From the NCBI RefSeq assembly GCF_011386835.1, contig NC_088794.1, forward strand, positions 67,900,434-67,964,433: DNA of 64,000 nt. Reading direction: 5' to 3'. The position numbers and the translations under genes were made by a program. This document shows, piece after piece, positions 22,532 through 36,308 of this stretch. The notes under the pieces were generated by a model. That model was given only the letters and a program-made list of their open reading frames with translations, had not been told where the DNA came from and did not search any database. Each line of letters opens with the position of its first letter. The first letter of the stretch is position 1. Source of the DNA: Chrysemys picta bellii. Taxonomy: Eukaryota > Chordata > Testudines > Emydidae.

Positions 22532-25265
22532 AGTTATGGAAGATAGATGTTCTCTTCTTTACAGCTTTGTTCCTTAAACTTGGAATTCTCCAGTTGTTAA
22601 CTGATGTTGTAAGCAAGAAGACTATGAAGAAAATGAAAAAAATCCCAATGTTATTTTCTTTTCTAATAACTACACTGGTAAAACATGGAAAAAGCGTGTG
22701 GATGGTTTATGTGGCAGGTTCTCTATTTGTGTCAGTGAGGCATACATTTCAGGAACTGAACATAGACCCATACTTTGCTTGTTTTATGGCAAATAGTTGG
22801 GCAAAGATTCAGGAAACAAATTTCCTTAACAATCTTTAGGCAAACTATGTTTTTGCAGTTAGACAAATTCTAAGCATAATGTTTACTTCATTATTCATAG
22901 CTGTCAAATTTCTTTCACTGAGGGTTCCATATGCAACCCACAAAAACAAGGATTTTCAGAGCTAAGGCAAAGAATCAGATTATGCTCTGTCCTTAGCTCA
23001 CCCTGTTGACTACTACCTTACTGTACACAATGTAATGATCTTAGAGTGTCTTTTTCTCTTTTCAGGTGCAAATCTTGATGAATTGCTGTGCACTGCTATG
23101 GATATGAGCCCAGTTTAAGCAATTTCCACACACCAAGTCTTTCAGAGCCACCCTGTATCTTTAAAATAGTTCTCTTCCCCTCTGAATGTTGTATCTCTGA
23201 GAAGAAAATACCTAAGGTACAAGAATGTTTAGGACATAGAACTGACTCCAGATGTAAGCTACGCGAGGGGGATAAAAACAGTTTATTTACTGACTTAGAG
23301 CATCATCTGTAAAGTTTTGGGGCTTAGTGAGTTAAAGCCTCCTTCAAAACTACAGTAACAAGCTTCTTTATGATAGTTCCAGATAAATGATTTGCTTAAA
23401 AAAATAACTCCATCACCTGATTCCATCTGCTCGTCAACAAACTGATAAAACACCAGCTTTGAAATGAGCTGTAGTGGATGGGATAGAGTCATAACAGAAA
23501 AAGGCAGCTTGCTCTTAATTCAGCCTATTACTTTTTTTTTTTTTTAATGATTGAGCGCCATATGGGCTGCAATATTTTGACATAACAATATGAGTTACTA
23601 AGTAGAAGTAATTGCTGCAATCATTCAGTAAGGTCCCTTATTTAAAATCCTCAAGAAATGTTCAACGAGAAGCTTGAAAGTGTATGTTAACCCCTTCAAC
23701 ATACATACCCAGGAGTTTAAAAACAAAGGACAAGACACACAGTTGCTGTAACTTGGTACACCAGCTGAAGAACTGGCCCTAGATCAAAAAAAAGAAAAGC
23801 AAGTAGGCTACAAAGTGAACTGCAATCCTCTGTCATTTTTAAAAGGCCTTAATTGTAATTTTAAGGGCCCTAAAAAGCCAGACAAAATCACTGATGATCC
23901 AGTCCTGCAAACACTTTGTACCAGTACAGTTTACCACTGACTTCAGTGGAATTACTTGCTGTAGTAAATTCTATACCCATTGCTAAGGCTTTTTAACCAG
24001 TCCAAACCCCTGTACTAATGCCTTTATAATGGTTTTAAAATGGTTGTATCAGCTTAGTTTGTGCCTACACATTTATTGACACAAACTGAACAGATATACA
24101 CCCAGTTTAAATACATTTAAGTGTTCATCCACGGTTTTGCATCGGGTTAACTAAATTGGTTCAAAATCACACCTTTAGATAAACAGGTGAACTTTTTATA
24201 ATCCAGACCTAAGTGTTGGCAGAATCAACCCCCCATTTTATTTGGTACTCATCTTAAAAATGGCAGAGTAGAATTTTTTCAAACTTTAGATAAGCAACAT
24301 TGTGTTAATGACTTAACATTGTGCTAAGGCCTGATTTGCCATTCCAATCTGGAGTATATTTAAAAACATTTTTGCTGAGATATAAATATCCAATGGAGAG
24401 ATTTGTCACAGAAACTTGATCACACTAGCATGAATTTCAAATAACTTTAGGTGTATATACATACACAGGGACATTGATCTGAATGTGCAGTTATACCAAA
24501 CATCCCTGGATAATTCCTGCTTTGGAAGTAGCTACTCTGCAAGCCTTTACCTTCTTGACATTGTGCTGTGCGTTGCTGGATTGCTTGGAAGGACCAAATA
24601 ACATTGTGCTACAACAAATCCTCTCATAGTACAGCTAAACCAATTTAACGTAAGCTCTGTTCAAGAGAACTGTGTCTGAGACGATCTTTCTTGTAGGGTT
24701 TGAATAGAGGTATAAAATGGTTTTAATAACCCGTAGTGTAGATTCAAGCCATGTTTGGCACCTCACTTCCCTTAATAAGGTTTATAGATGATATTGTGGC
24801 CAGTGACTTATTAAACTGAGACTCTAAAACTCAAGCTTTAACTGTTTTCCAAAAAGCTGAGAGGGGAGAGGCCATGGAGTGAGCCTTTACATTAAATTTA
24901 AAAGCAAAAGGCTAAATTCATCTCTGGGGTGACTCTATTGGCTCAGCGGAGCTACAAAGTTATTCTTAAATAATCTTAGCACAAATGGAGTTATAGTACA
25001 GATGTATTTGGCACAAAATTCTAAGCGGATGAGATAAAGAAAGATAGGAAAGACAGTGAAGTATGAATTAATCCCCCCAGTTCTTTGAGGTACGGTCACT
25101 AGCCTAGCTCAAAAATATTGGTGAGAAAGAGTAGTGTGGACTCAAAAGCAAAACACCACAAGTAGTAAGTATATTGCCTTTAGGGACAGCTTCTACCACC
25201 TTTTCTCACATTAAGTAATATCTTACTCTGTGAACAGTCCTATTGAAATGAATGAGCAGCATTTT
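22532..25265. other. Intergenic, little recognised
   Basis: AT-rich intergenic DNA. A poly-T tract lies at 23529-23546, and a 'gatccagtcctgcaaacac ... ctgacttcagtgga' MITE remnant at about 23895-23965. No gene seen. Confidence 0.45.
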
Positions 25266-25269
25266 CAAA

Positions 25270-25460
25270 GAGGCCTTAATGCCGGATTTCCAAAGGTATT
25301 TAGGCACAGATAGGCACTTAGTAGGATTTTTAAAAGTGCCTAGATGCCTACCTCTCATTGATCTAATGAGAATTAGGTGCCTATGTGCTTTTGAAAATCC
25401 CATTAGGCACCTATCTGCATTTTTAGGTGTCAAATACCTTTGAAAATCTGTCCCTGACTG
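25270..25460. mobile_element. Fold-back MITE of the 'taggcacc' family
   Basis: GGATTTCCAAAGGTATTTAGG at the left is mirrored by AAATACCTTTGAAAATC at the right, with repeated AGGCAC/GTGCCT pairs around a centre at about 25360. Relatives lie at 30640-30935, 36200-36308 and 56785-57115. Confidence 0.7.
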
Positions 25461-25851
25461 AGCACTTTTGAAAAATTTACCAAATGACACTAGTTGTAGA
25501 GTAAGGTACTGCTAAATATGAGTATGGTTGGCAGAATTGGGCCCTACATGTTTACAAAACAACTTTTGTTGCAACTCCATAAAGTTGCAAATTCTATATG
25601 TTGATTTTTTATCGGGTGTGAGCACCAAAGAATCTGCCGTAGCCACTTTCTTTTTAGCATTACTTGCATTGAGCAGTTGTGTGCTGAAGAATTGTATATT
25701 TTTTAGTAAAAAGCAAATTCTCACTAGGTAGGCACTTCATATTCCAGCAGTTTTGCTGAAAAGATATGTTTGACAACCTTGTGATTAAAATCAGATATAG
25801 ACTCATATAGAACCATAAAAGAAAATGTGTGCTTCAATTTTGTGTTCAAAT

Positions 25852-27756
25852 ATTTATTAAAACAACACATGAACAATTATTATTTTCACCCAAACAGTGA
25901 TCCTGCCGGCAGTACCAGTAATGCAGTAGCTAATATTCCACTCAGTTGATTAAACACTGATGGTAGTAAAGATTAAACCATAATGCAAAGACCTGATATG
26001 CACTTTTGCTATTGTCTAGGAACACAAATAATTTTTAATAATAGATTAGCTAGCAAAAGTACAGAGGTAACCACAAATAAAAATCACTGTCTTGGAACAG
26101 ACAAAACCTTTTATCGGGTTTAGAAAAATAAGACTCTAAAAGTCTAGGGTCTGATACTACAAACACTACTGGGAGTAGTGCTTATTTCTGCTTTCCATTT
26201 CTTATTTAAAGTTACTCACGTGTGTAAGTTTTTGTAGGGTCTGAATCTCAAATGCCTTTTCAGCTGGCTCTTGGGGTTTGGTAACTTAGAGTCACATATT
26301 AGCAAGCCTTAAAGAGTACAAGGTCTGCCAGAATGGTTTTCTTCTATCAAAACACAAATGAAAATCACAGCTTTAAATTATTTAGCAGAACAATATTTTA
26401 CATAAGCAGAATATATGTGCTGTTAACAAACCAAGAAAGCTAAGGATTTATTAGCAGGCCAGAGGGCCTATATTTGAATGAGTAAAAAAAAATATCAAAA
26501 CAAGAAAACAAAAGTGATTCAAGAGATCCATAGTCCAGTACATATGCATTTGAATATGGATACAAAAAAGTATCTTGTTTTGTCCATATTTATGGTAGTT
26601 GAATCAAGAATCTAGCTGAAAAAGACAACATTAACTAATGGTAGAAAATCTAAAATGATAAGGTTACTTTATTGTAATCAGAGATGCACAATATAATACA
26701 GGGTATTTTTTTTAAATATTGGGACACTTAATTTAAACATACCTCTAAACTTCAGCTTCCTATACATGTGCTATTTGTTTACAATTTACAACCCATAACT
26801 TTAAAAAAAAAATAAACCAGAAATCAAATCTTATAAATACAGTCCCAGAAAGAAAGTTGTGTGTTAGTGGGAGGTACATAATAAAATCTACAGAACTTCA
26901 GAACCCACTCCACGTGTTATTAAACTGCAATTAGGACCTATTTTGAAAAAAAGAAGGCCTGATCCTCTGCTGTTTGGTATCTTGTGCAGCCGTTTTATAC
27001 CTATGCAAAGTCCTTGTAAAATGCTAGCAAAGGGCAGGTTACAGCACCTTTACTTCTATTGAGTAGCACCTTACTCTGTAAGTAAGCTTATTATTTTGAA
27101 ATCAACAGAGCGTCTTCTGGAACAAGGTGCTGCTACTCACCATCAGTAAAGGTGGCAAACTCTGTGGCAGCATTTTATACTTACTTTGCATAGGTGTAGA
27201 GTGAGGACAGAAGTGCAAGGCAAGTAGAGTAGCAGGCCCATGATATTTACCTTTTAATAACACTGTCACAGCAATGTGCTAAATCTCCCCATTAACTGAT
27301 ATTTGCTTTTAATTTTTTTTCTATATTTAATCTAAACAAGATTTTATGGGGGGAGTCCCTCATTTTGTGCTGATCGGAATGTTCGGCACCATGCAGGGCC
27401 AGACTGCAACCTTCTTGTTGGTGTTAAGCAGTTACCTGCAGGACTTCACTGGGACAAGTCCTGCCAGCAAATGCTCACCAACCTGCCTGATTCTCCACTG
27501 TCTTGTACCTGGGTCCTATAATTTGTGGCAGGGAGAGGCCCATGGGTGAATGCAAAGAGCATGGTGAAAAGCAGAGTCCCCCTCGCCATGATGGGCACCG
27601 AGGTGACTCCAGGCTTGTAAGTTTGGCTTGTTTTTTTCAATGCCACTTCCCCTCCAAGGAGAAGCCCCCAGCTGGGACGCCTGTGCTTACTGCTAGTAGC
27701 CACCGTAAGAAACTGTTTCCCAACCCAATGGCCAGGTCTCTGCTGCCCCACGGGCG
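25852..27756 (-). other. Region downstream of FIBIN, possible 3' UTR
   Basis: Downstream of the FIBIN stop. Minus-strand candidate polyadenylation signals are ATTAAA near 27310 and 27253 and AATAAA near 25853. Which one is used cannot be told. A fold-back MITE occupies 26955-27245; the rest is AT-rich and otherwise repeat-poor. Confidence 0.35.
26955..27245. mobile_element. Fold-back MITE downstream of FIBIN
   Basis: GTTTTATACCTATGCAAAG at the left is mirrored by CTTTGCATAGGTGTAGA at the right, with inner inverted pairs around AGTAGCACCTTACTCTG and AAGGTGCTGCTACTCAC. About 290 bp, noncoding. Confidence 0.65.
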
Positions 27757-28560
<804 letters not shown>

Positions 28561-29575
28561 CAGACTCAGCATGCTTCATTAAAGGCACTGACTTGGCTCC
28601 AAATTGTATCCAAGGCTCCCTAGCCAGAGGAGATCCCCTGGAAGATCCCCTACTGCCCTGACTTACGTCGGGGATCCCCCCCCGCCTCTTTTCCAGGGCT
28701 CAAGCAAAACTTTGTGACTTTCTTCTTTTTTTCCCCTTCCCCCTCCTCTCTCTTGCCGATGAAATGTAGCAAAGCCGAGGGGGTGCAGAGGAAGGCTGAG
28801 ATCAGATGTCTCCGGAGCCCCAGACCGAGCTCTTTGCTACTATTTCTTTCACATCTGGACTGGTAATGTGGAGCTTTGCTTTTGGCTAATGCTATCCCTA
28901 GGATCTCTCTGCTCTCAAATTACACCAGGGTTCCGTCACTTAAAAAGCCAAGAAGCGAGTTTGGAAAGAGTCCTTACAGTAGGACTCCCTTATTAAAGCC
29001 ACAGTACCATGCATACGTGTGGGTCCATAAAGATCTGCCACTACTACCAATTTGTGTTGAAAAAGTAAATACGGTGTTCAAAGGGGAAAGTGTCACCAGT
29101 CATTAAACAAGTCAAAGTTTTGGCAGCAGTGAATATATTAGTTTGAAAAGATTAGCCAGAAATACCGAAAAGATTCCCTACTTAACTAGCATCTTCTCCC
29201 TTACAATCCCTGTAATTAACATTTCTTGAACACAATCATTTGCAGAAACAGCAGTGTTTTATGTGCTTCCTTTTAAGTAAGAAGTTAAAAGGCTTGATTA
29301 TTGAAGGTAGAAAACAGGCTATACCCTCTCCACCCTTTAAAAATTGAGCAATCATAGTATTTTTTTAAAGTGTTTCACTATAGTTCCATATAGGCTTCAA
29401 AGTGTGGAAAAATAAATACAGGATGACAGGTCTGGAGAGATTAAAAGAAGATATCTATTCTTTCAAAGCACACAGTGCTGATAACAGGAAAGAGAAAATA
29501 AAGGATATAGAATAAAGCTTTAATATGATAAAACTTTCTAGGTTAAAGCTGAAAAATGAAATTTCATCTTATCAG
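28561..29575. other. FIBIN upstream flank, nothing recognised
   Basis: Moderate GC at the left with pyrimidine-rich runs near 28725-28750, then AT-rich. It may hold FIBIN regulatory sequence, but I can name no site. Confidence 0.35.
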
Positions 29576-29577
29576 GT

Positions 29578-30225
29578 AACATAAGACTATAAGGATGGCC
29601 ATACTGGGTCAGACCAAAGGTCCATCTAGCTCAGTATCCTGTCTACTGACAGTGGCCAATGCCAGGTGCTTCAGAGGGAATGAACAGAACAGGTAATTAT
29701 CAAGTGAACCATTCCTCGTCTCCCATTCCCGGCATCTGGCAAACAGAGGTGAGGAACACCATCCCTGCCCATCCTGGCTAGTAGCCACTGACGGACCTAT
29801 CTAATTTTCCATTAATGTATCTAGTTCTTTTTTGAATCCTGTTATAGTTTTGGCCTTCACAACATTCTCTGGCAAAGAGTTCCATAAGTTGACTGTGCAT
29901 TGTGTAAAGAAATACTTCCTTTTCTTTGTTTTAAACCTGATGCCTATTAATTTCATCAAATGACCCCTAGTTCTTGTGTTATGAGAAGGGGTAAATAATA
30001 CTTGCTTATTTACTCTCTCCACCCTAGTCATGATTTTATAGACTTCTAACATATCCCCCCTTAATCTTCTCTTTTCCAAGCTGAAAAGTCCCAGTCTTAT
30101 TAATCTCTCGTCATATGGAAGCTGTTCCTTATCATTTTTGTTGCCCTTTTCTGAATCTTTTCCAATTCCAATATATCTTTTTTGAGATGGGGCAACAACA
30201 TCTGCACACAGTATTCAAGATAACC
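29578..30225 (-). mobile_element. CR1 LINE, ORF2 C-terminus and 3' UTR
   Basis: Minus-strand frame 30079-29801 gives the CR1 ORF2 C-terminus intact for 92 codons ([42 protein letters not shown]) with a stop at 29801. It is followed by a 220-bp 3' UTR ending in the turtle CR1 signature. Upstream, [20 protein letters not shown] is present in another frame, so there is one frameshift. 5' truncated. Confidence 0.9.
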
Positions 30226-30639
30226 TGTTTTTGTATGAAAAGCTGGGTGCATTTTTGGGAAAAGTTTTGAAAAATAGTTATATTTCTCTTCTGGGGCAAA
30301 AATACACATTTTGAATTTTTTTAATCAATCACTATTCTGGCTGGTTTCAGCAGTTAGGTTACTGGGGATGGTGGCTAGTGTGTAACCAGTTTTTAATTGT
30401 CAGTGGAAGTCTCAAGCTAAGAATAAGGTAAGAAGAAATTCAGCATATATACGCTCTGGAATTGCCCCACCTCTGTTAAGGTGGTCCCTTTGACATAAAT
30501 ATTTCAGCTATAGACCAATGTTGAATCTTTTTGCATGTTATAAGGTTCTCAGGCACATGGGACCTGATCCAGCTCCCATTGACTGAACTGGGAGTTGTAT
30601 TGGGCCCTCTCCATTTCTTATAACTATTTTGGTCATTTA

Positions 30640-30935
30640 GGCCCAGATCCACAATGATACTTAGTCACCTAAGTCTCGAGCTTAGGGACCTACATCCCAG
30701 TTTAGGCTCCACTGTGATCCGCAAAACTTCCACTGAAACCTGTAGATGCCCAAACTCACTTGGTCTAATTTTTTGCCATAAAAGTTCCCTAGGCAGCTGT
30801 GTTTCTGCCTCTAGGCATGTGCACTGGTGCCTCCCTCTGGGCTCCTGGATACCTATCTCGTGCCTAAACCTCAGAGCAACTCACAAACCAGGGGAAGACA
30901 GGCATTCAGCCCCCTAACTCACATGCAGGGCCTGA
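30640..30935. mobile_element. 'taggcacc' family DNA element, longer copy
   Basis: Ends GGCCCAGATCCACAATG and inverted CAGGGCCTGATCTGG. The inner repeats TTAGTCACCTAAG, AGGCATGTGCACTGGTGCC and CCTAACTCACATG match the element at 56785-57115 in reverse. Confidence 0.55.
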
Positions 30936-30939
30936 TCTG

Positions 30940-33090
30940 GTAGGTGTGTCAGAGGCTGCCTATCAGATTGGGTCTCTCTCTGTATCCAGGAGGTGGTGAT
31001 CTCCACGCTATAACTTTTAGCTCAGGGGCTAGCACACTCACTACAGAGTCATTTTCACCCATTCTCCCATTTCCTCTCTGGCCCATTCACTATTTCAATA
31101 TTTAACCATAGTGGAACAGTCATTATGATGCTCATCATTGCAATGCCTAAGTCTCTTTAGGGAATCTCACCCTTATTACTTAAATCTCATTGACTTTAAT
31201 GGGATTTAAGCACATGGTTTTAAGTGATTTGTTGAGCTGGACCCAAGGCAAACAAACAAACAAAACCAGACAACCAATATGACTCGGATAATATTTGCAA
31301 CCCCCCATGCACCTTGAGTAGTACTTACTCACACCAGCCATCCCAGTACACTCAATTAGGACAACTTGCATATGTACTTCAAAGTGAGTAAGGGGTTCAG
31401 AATCAGGCCCTTAATTTTAATCCATGTATTTTGCATTGCTAAAAGCCCTATCCAAAACAGCCAACCAACCAAAATACCTACACACTTGGAAACATTTTAA
31501 TGCTTAAATTTGTGGTTAAGTTTAGCAAACTGTCATATAACACAGGGTGGGCTTGTCTAAGCTTTTGTGCTTTGGGTGTTTGTAAAAGTTTTAAAGCTTA
31601 TTCATCTAAGCTTTCTTGGCAGCCTTCCTTTGGTTGGTGCTTGCTAGCAGGAGCTGCCTCAAAGAGCCTCCTTCCTGGGATGCTCTTGTTTCACCTCAAA
31701 TTCTCGTTGGTTCCCAATTCTTTCTGCCACACATAGTACTTTATCTGCATAGGTCTCCTTCCAGGCAAGTGTCATTGCCAGTCTATGGGTTTGGCTGATA
31801 TTTGGGTTGAGGTGGTCTCTGCTTTCTAGCTTTCTGGAAACACAGTGCTGTAAATCACTTAGCTATAGCTTGGACAGCATGCAGTTGGTTTCACTATTAC
31901 AGAAGCAGGCAAAAGACTCACTCTTAGTATTGTTGTTGCTCCACTCTCTGTAAATATTAAGACCTTGAAAATATCCTGGAATTTTAGCAGCATTTTTGCC
32001 TTCTTTGTTTATAGAAGATTAAGTGCTTCCTTTTCAGTTCTGTTGCCAGTGTTGCAATTGTTGGTTCCTCAGTCCCTGGCTGTTTTCAATCTTATATGTA
32101 TTGTCCAAACTCTTAATTAAATACTGAATCAAAATACAACTCTGCTCCCTATGGTATACTTTTGGAATGCCTGCTTCTGTAGGAAGATGATGATACAGGC
32201 TTTATTACTTCGATGACTCAATATCTGAAGCCTGAATAAAAGCCAAAGCTTGCTGTAATAAGACAGGCAGCTGCCTTATTAGAGGTAACATCTACATGTT
32301 TCTGAACTGGGACACCACAGTAGCCTAACTTTTGATCGAGAATGCAATTAAAGTAGTTATCAAACTATAAAATACCTATGCCCATGCCGTTGGGAAGAAT
32401 AATACTTTGCAGGGATGGATATTGTCACTTCCAGCATTCCACGGTAAAGAAGGCAGATGCCTTAAAGATGAACTGAGGAGTTTTTCTAAAATACATACAT
32501 TTTAAAACGACATAAAAATCCCAAACCACCAGCACTATACATGTTTAAACTGAAAACATTAAAAATGACAAATAAGATTTTAAAACAAGATAGTTGAAAA
32601 TAATATCCTGCCCCTGCTTTACTTATCTACCAAGACCTGAGTTCCAGTTTCCGTGTTTTCCTGTCACAGTTCAGGGTAGCAGCAACACCAAAGCACGGAT
32701 AGAACATGGACATGAAATTCTAGGGCACAAACCAAAATCCTAAAGGCAAAGGCCCAGATACTCTCCTCTGCTGTGGGGCTCAGAGGGCAGTAAAGCGAAA
32801 TAATAATACCTCAAAAGAACCAAATGTGGGAGCAGTGTCTTTGCATATGTTTCCTTCCCTCCAGGGACCTCACAAAAGTCAATGTGTGTGAGCTCTGTGA
32901 GATCAGGGCTCTGTGCAATTTCTGAGTGCATCCAAGGAGCAGGTCTTCGCTGTGGTATGCTCCCATGAAGATTGTGGGTGAAATCCTGGCTACATTGACA
33001 CTCATTGTCCACTGTCCTGTCACACTGGGTTTACAACTGCGTAAATGAGAGCAGAATCTGATCTACTGGGCAAATTCTGCCCTGACTCCC
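30940..33090. other. Intergenic, little recognised
   Basis: Mostly unremarkable AT-rich DNA. A short palindromic repeat (ATCTCATTGACTTTAATGGGAT) lies at about 31185-31206 and an 'AATGAGAGCAGAATCTGATC' MITE end at about 33043. Confidence 0.45.
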
Positions 33091-33096
33091 CATGTA

Positions 33097-34186
33097 CAGT
33101 AATTCCTCACTTAACGTCCTCCCGCTTAATATTGTTTTGAAGTTACATCACTGCTCCATTAGGGAACATACTCATTTAAAGTTGTGCAATGCTCCCTTAT
33201 AACGTTGTTTGGCTGACTTTACAAGGGAGCATTGCACAAGTTCCTCTTCTCCGCCTCCTTCCCCTCCCTGCCTCCCAGCACTTCCCCCTTAGGACTTTCT
33301 GGGACGGAGGGAGGAAGGGAGGGAGCGAGCGGGGAACCCCCCCCCCCCACCAGCAAGCAGGGCCACCTGGAACGCAGGGGCCTTAGGAGCTGCAGGGCCC
33401 TGGGCTAAGGGGGCCTTGGGGCCCTGGCCTGCAGCTCTAAAGCCCCTTTCAGAATGCGACCCTGCGAGCACGGGCCGGAGGACTCAGGGGCAGCTGCGCA
33501 GCCAGTGGCCGGAAAGAAGCAGCGCTTTTCCCTTCAAAGCCAGCCGGAGAGAAGTGGCACTTTGAAGGGGAAAGAGCCGCTTCCCTCCAGCCGCTGGCTG
33601 CGCAGCTGCCCCTGCTCCTCCTGAGTCCTCTGGCCCGTGCTCGCAGGGCCGCATTCTGAAAGGGGCTTTAGAGCTGCAGGCCAGGACCCCGGGGCCCCCT
33701 TAGCCCTGGGCCCTGCAGCCCCTAAGGCCCCTGCGTTCCGGGTGGTCCTGCCTACCGGGGGTCGGGGAGGGGGGGCAGCTCCCAGAATCATGGCCATGGG
33801 GACGGTGCCGTGCCGCGCAGAGCCACCTGCACACCCCCTGCACCAAACAGGAGCTACCCCAGGTAAGTGCTCTGCACCTCCTGCCTGCCCCAGCCCTGAG
33901 CCTCCTCCCGCACCCCCACCCTGAGCGCCCTCCCGCACCCTAACTCCCTCCCAGACCCTGCACCCCCAGCCCTGAGCCCCAGGGGTAAGCCAGGGGCACC
34001 TCCCCACCACAGTACAGTACTGTACAGTATATAATGCCTTTTGTCTGCCCCCCAAAAATTTCCTTGGAACCTAACCCCCCGCATTTACATTAAATCTTAT
34101 GGGAAAATTGGATTCGTTTAACATTGTTTCACTTAAAGTTGCATTTTTCAGGAACATAACTACAACCTTAAGTGAGGAGTTTACTG
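33097..34186. mobile_element. pogo/Tigger-like non-autonomous element, 1090 bp, TA target duplication
   Basis: Ends CAGTAATTCCTCACTTAACG and inverted CTTAAGTGAGGAGTTTACTG, with TA on both sides (33095-33096 and 34187-34188), as in the Tc1/mariner superfamily. No transposase remains. Inside are a perfect 15-nt inverted pair (33184-33198 / 33223-33237) and a very large GC-rich palindrome centred near 33551. A C-rich imperfect tandem stretch fills 33825-33980. Confidence 0.85.
33337..33772. repeat. Large imperfect palindrome inside the Tigger-like element
   Basis: Left arm about 33337-33540 and right arm about 33561-33772 are near-identical reverse complements, with one 9-nt indel (AGGAGGAGC) and scattered substitutions, separated by about 20 nt. 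Shared landmarks include AGAGCTGCAGGCC / GGCCTGCAGCTCT and TTTCAGAATGCG / CGCATTCTGAAA. Mirror-image open frames on opposite strands result from this symmetry. Confidence 0.9.
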
Positions 34187-34189
34187 TAA

Positions 34190-35375
34190 TACCATCGAAA
34201 TCGATGCCCAGTTTTGCATTAAGACAGTGGTACAACTGCCACTGAAGTTGATGGGAGTTATACTTGTCTGAGGATGGAATTGGGCTCCTGTTACTTTTAT
34301 TTAAAGCAGAGATTCATTTCAGTACTTGGCTCCAATGAGAAAAAAGAATGTTGCTATTTGCAATGGCTGAGTTCTCCCAAGGTCATGGCAACCTGACAGA
34401 GACGCCCTTGCAGCATCAAAAGGTCTTGGGTGTAAACAATCAGTCTTTTGAGAACAGATGCATGCTGTAAGGTCCTAAAGGCCCTACAGGCTTTAGGGAC
34501 CTAAAACCTTTAGTGAACTTAGGAATTTTAAATAAGAGAAAAATGGGGAAAGCTTGACGTTTTTTTTCTGACTACTGGCTGCTATTCTGCCATGAACTGT
34601 TATACAGCTATATATAAAGACAACTTGTTTTAAAGGAACCAGCGAGTAGGTGTGTATGTTTTCTTATTGTAGGGTTCCATGCTGAATGCCCCAAATAGCA
34701 GCAGGTTAGAGGGGCATTCGCAACATAAGTTTTTATTCCCCACCAGTTTTGGTTTCCAACAATTTCTGGCCTGAGTTTCTGTATTTATCTTCTCTCTTTA
34801 ATATTAAGTCTTTCCGGTGCTAACAGCAAAGAACCTGGAAGAAAGTGCTATTATTTTACCTTCTCTTCCATGAAGCTAAAACGTATCTGTCATAAAGAGC
34901 ACTGGATTACATTAAATAAGAGCACTGTCAATATTTTACAAAATGGTACATGCATCAGACCTATTGACAAGATACTAACACGAGTAAGGAGAAGATCATA
35001 TTTCTAAAGATCATTTTATACAAGCACAATATTGTGTCAAAGTCAATATAAATTAGAGCAATTCACAAGCTACATCTAAATCATTCTGAATCTCCTTACC
35101 TAAATATTTCACTGTCACATTAACAGTACAGGTCTAGCATTATTTTGACAAGCTATTTATAACCTGTGCCAGCAGTCTGCCACTGTTACATGATACTATA
35201 CTACATGATAATACTTCTTTTCCAATGTGAACAGAGTTGTATCCCTACTATACTTAAAATACTCAGAACTGCTTTCTGCATGCAGAGGGTGCCAGAGCAA
35301 ATAAGAACTAAAGGATCCTGTTACTGACAATTACACATGACTGGCTGGTGTCTCATAAATGGCTATAGGATTAGA
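34190..35375. other. Intergenic, nothing recognised
   Basis: AT-rich intergenic DNA without identifiable coding or repeat signature. Confidence 0.45.
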
Positions 35376-35379
35376 GCAG

Positions 35380-35820
35380 GATTTTTTTTTTTTTTTGGCA
35401 AATAGTAAATGCATATTTGGGGGCACCAAAATTATTTGCGGATTCAAACTGAATTTAGCTAATAGTTTAGGCAAAAAAACAAACCCACCAAACCCACCAA
35501 CCTGATTTTTTTTTTCTGCAAACATGAAAACCTTTCATTTAGACATTTCTGAAAGCAAACATTTTAACTTTTCATTTTGAAACAGTGTTTCATTTTGAAA
35601 TTTAGCTAATTAAAAAAGAGTGAAAACACCTGAAAAACAACCTAAAATGAAACAAACAAAACAAAACAAGAAAAAAGTGTTTCGGATTGAACAAAACATT
35701 TTGTTTGACTTGACATTATTTTAGTTGTTTTTTATTTTGGTGAGAAAAACCAACAACAACAAAAAATAGTTTCAGTTCAAATTGAACTGATTTCTCCTTT
35801 GGCCCCCAAACTGTAAAATC
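35380..35820. repeat. A/T-rich element or low-complexity block
   Basis: Poly-T tract (35381-35396) followed by repeated TTTCATTTTGAAAC, AACAAAAC and CATTTTG motifs, many self-complementary. It resembles an old DNA transposon of the 'TTTCATTTTGAAA' kind, but ends are not clear. Confidence 0.4.
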
Positions 35821-35944
35821 CACTATTTGCTTTGCTCCACATAGGAGATTGTTATCAGCTACCTTATAAAATAGGATGGAGAAAGTATTGCCAGATCTAA
35901 TGAACTCCCAGCCAGTTAAGTACTGTTTTTAGTTTCAGACTAAA

Positions 35945-36033
35945 TTCTTTGAGGCAGAGACCGTGTCCTCCTATTTGTCTGCACAGCCCTTAGCACATAT
36001 TGCATACCAAAGTAATACACAATAATAATATTA
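35945..36033 (-). repeat. Reversed 'gtgctaggcgctgtac' dispersed repeat
   Basis: GAGGCAGAGACCGTGTCCTC followed by GCCCTTAGCACAT and an AATAATAATA tail match the other reversed copies at 15.6 and 55.5 kb. Confidence 0.55.
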
Positions 36034-36199
36034 TGGGCTGCAATGTACAATTCAGTTACTAGAGCTAGAGACAGTTTCATTCTGAACTTTAATTATTTAA
36101 TGGTCAGCAAGATCAATTTAGAAGTATTTGCACAGACACACTCATATACACCACCAGTAGTGATATGCCATCCGCAGCTTTGCAGAGAATGTAAACACT

Positions 36200-36308
36200 C
36201 AGGTGAGATTTTTAAAAGCAGTAGGTGAGTTAGGCACCCAATGTCCTTTGACTTTCAGTGGGATTTAGGTGTCCATCTCACTTAGGCACTTTTGAAAATC
36301 CCATCCTT
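36200..36308. mobile_element. Fold-back MITE of the 'taggcacc' family
   Basis: GAGATTTTTAAAAGCAGTAGG is mirrored by CTTAGGCACTTTTGAAAATC, with TTAGGCACCCAATG in between. Confidence 0.6.

Noticed and set aside
21615..22577. Frames of 130-208 codons on both strands
   Set aside because: They lie in the hAT-type element with matched ends and target duplication; composition reflects C-rich tandem repeats.
33289..34055. Similar proteins predicted on opposite strands (GFRAAGQ...APLAxGPAAPKAPAF)
   Set aside because: The similarity is produced by the palindrome arms, not by duplicated genes.
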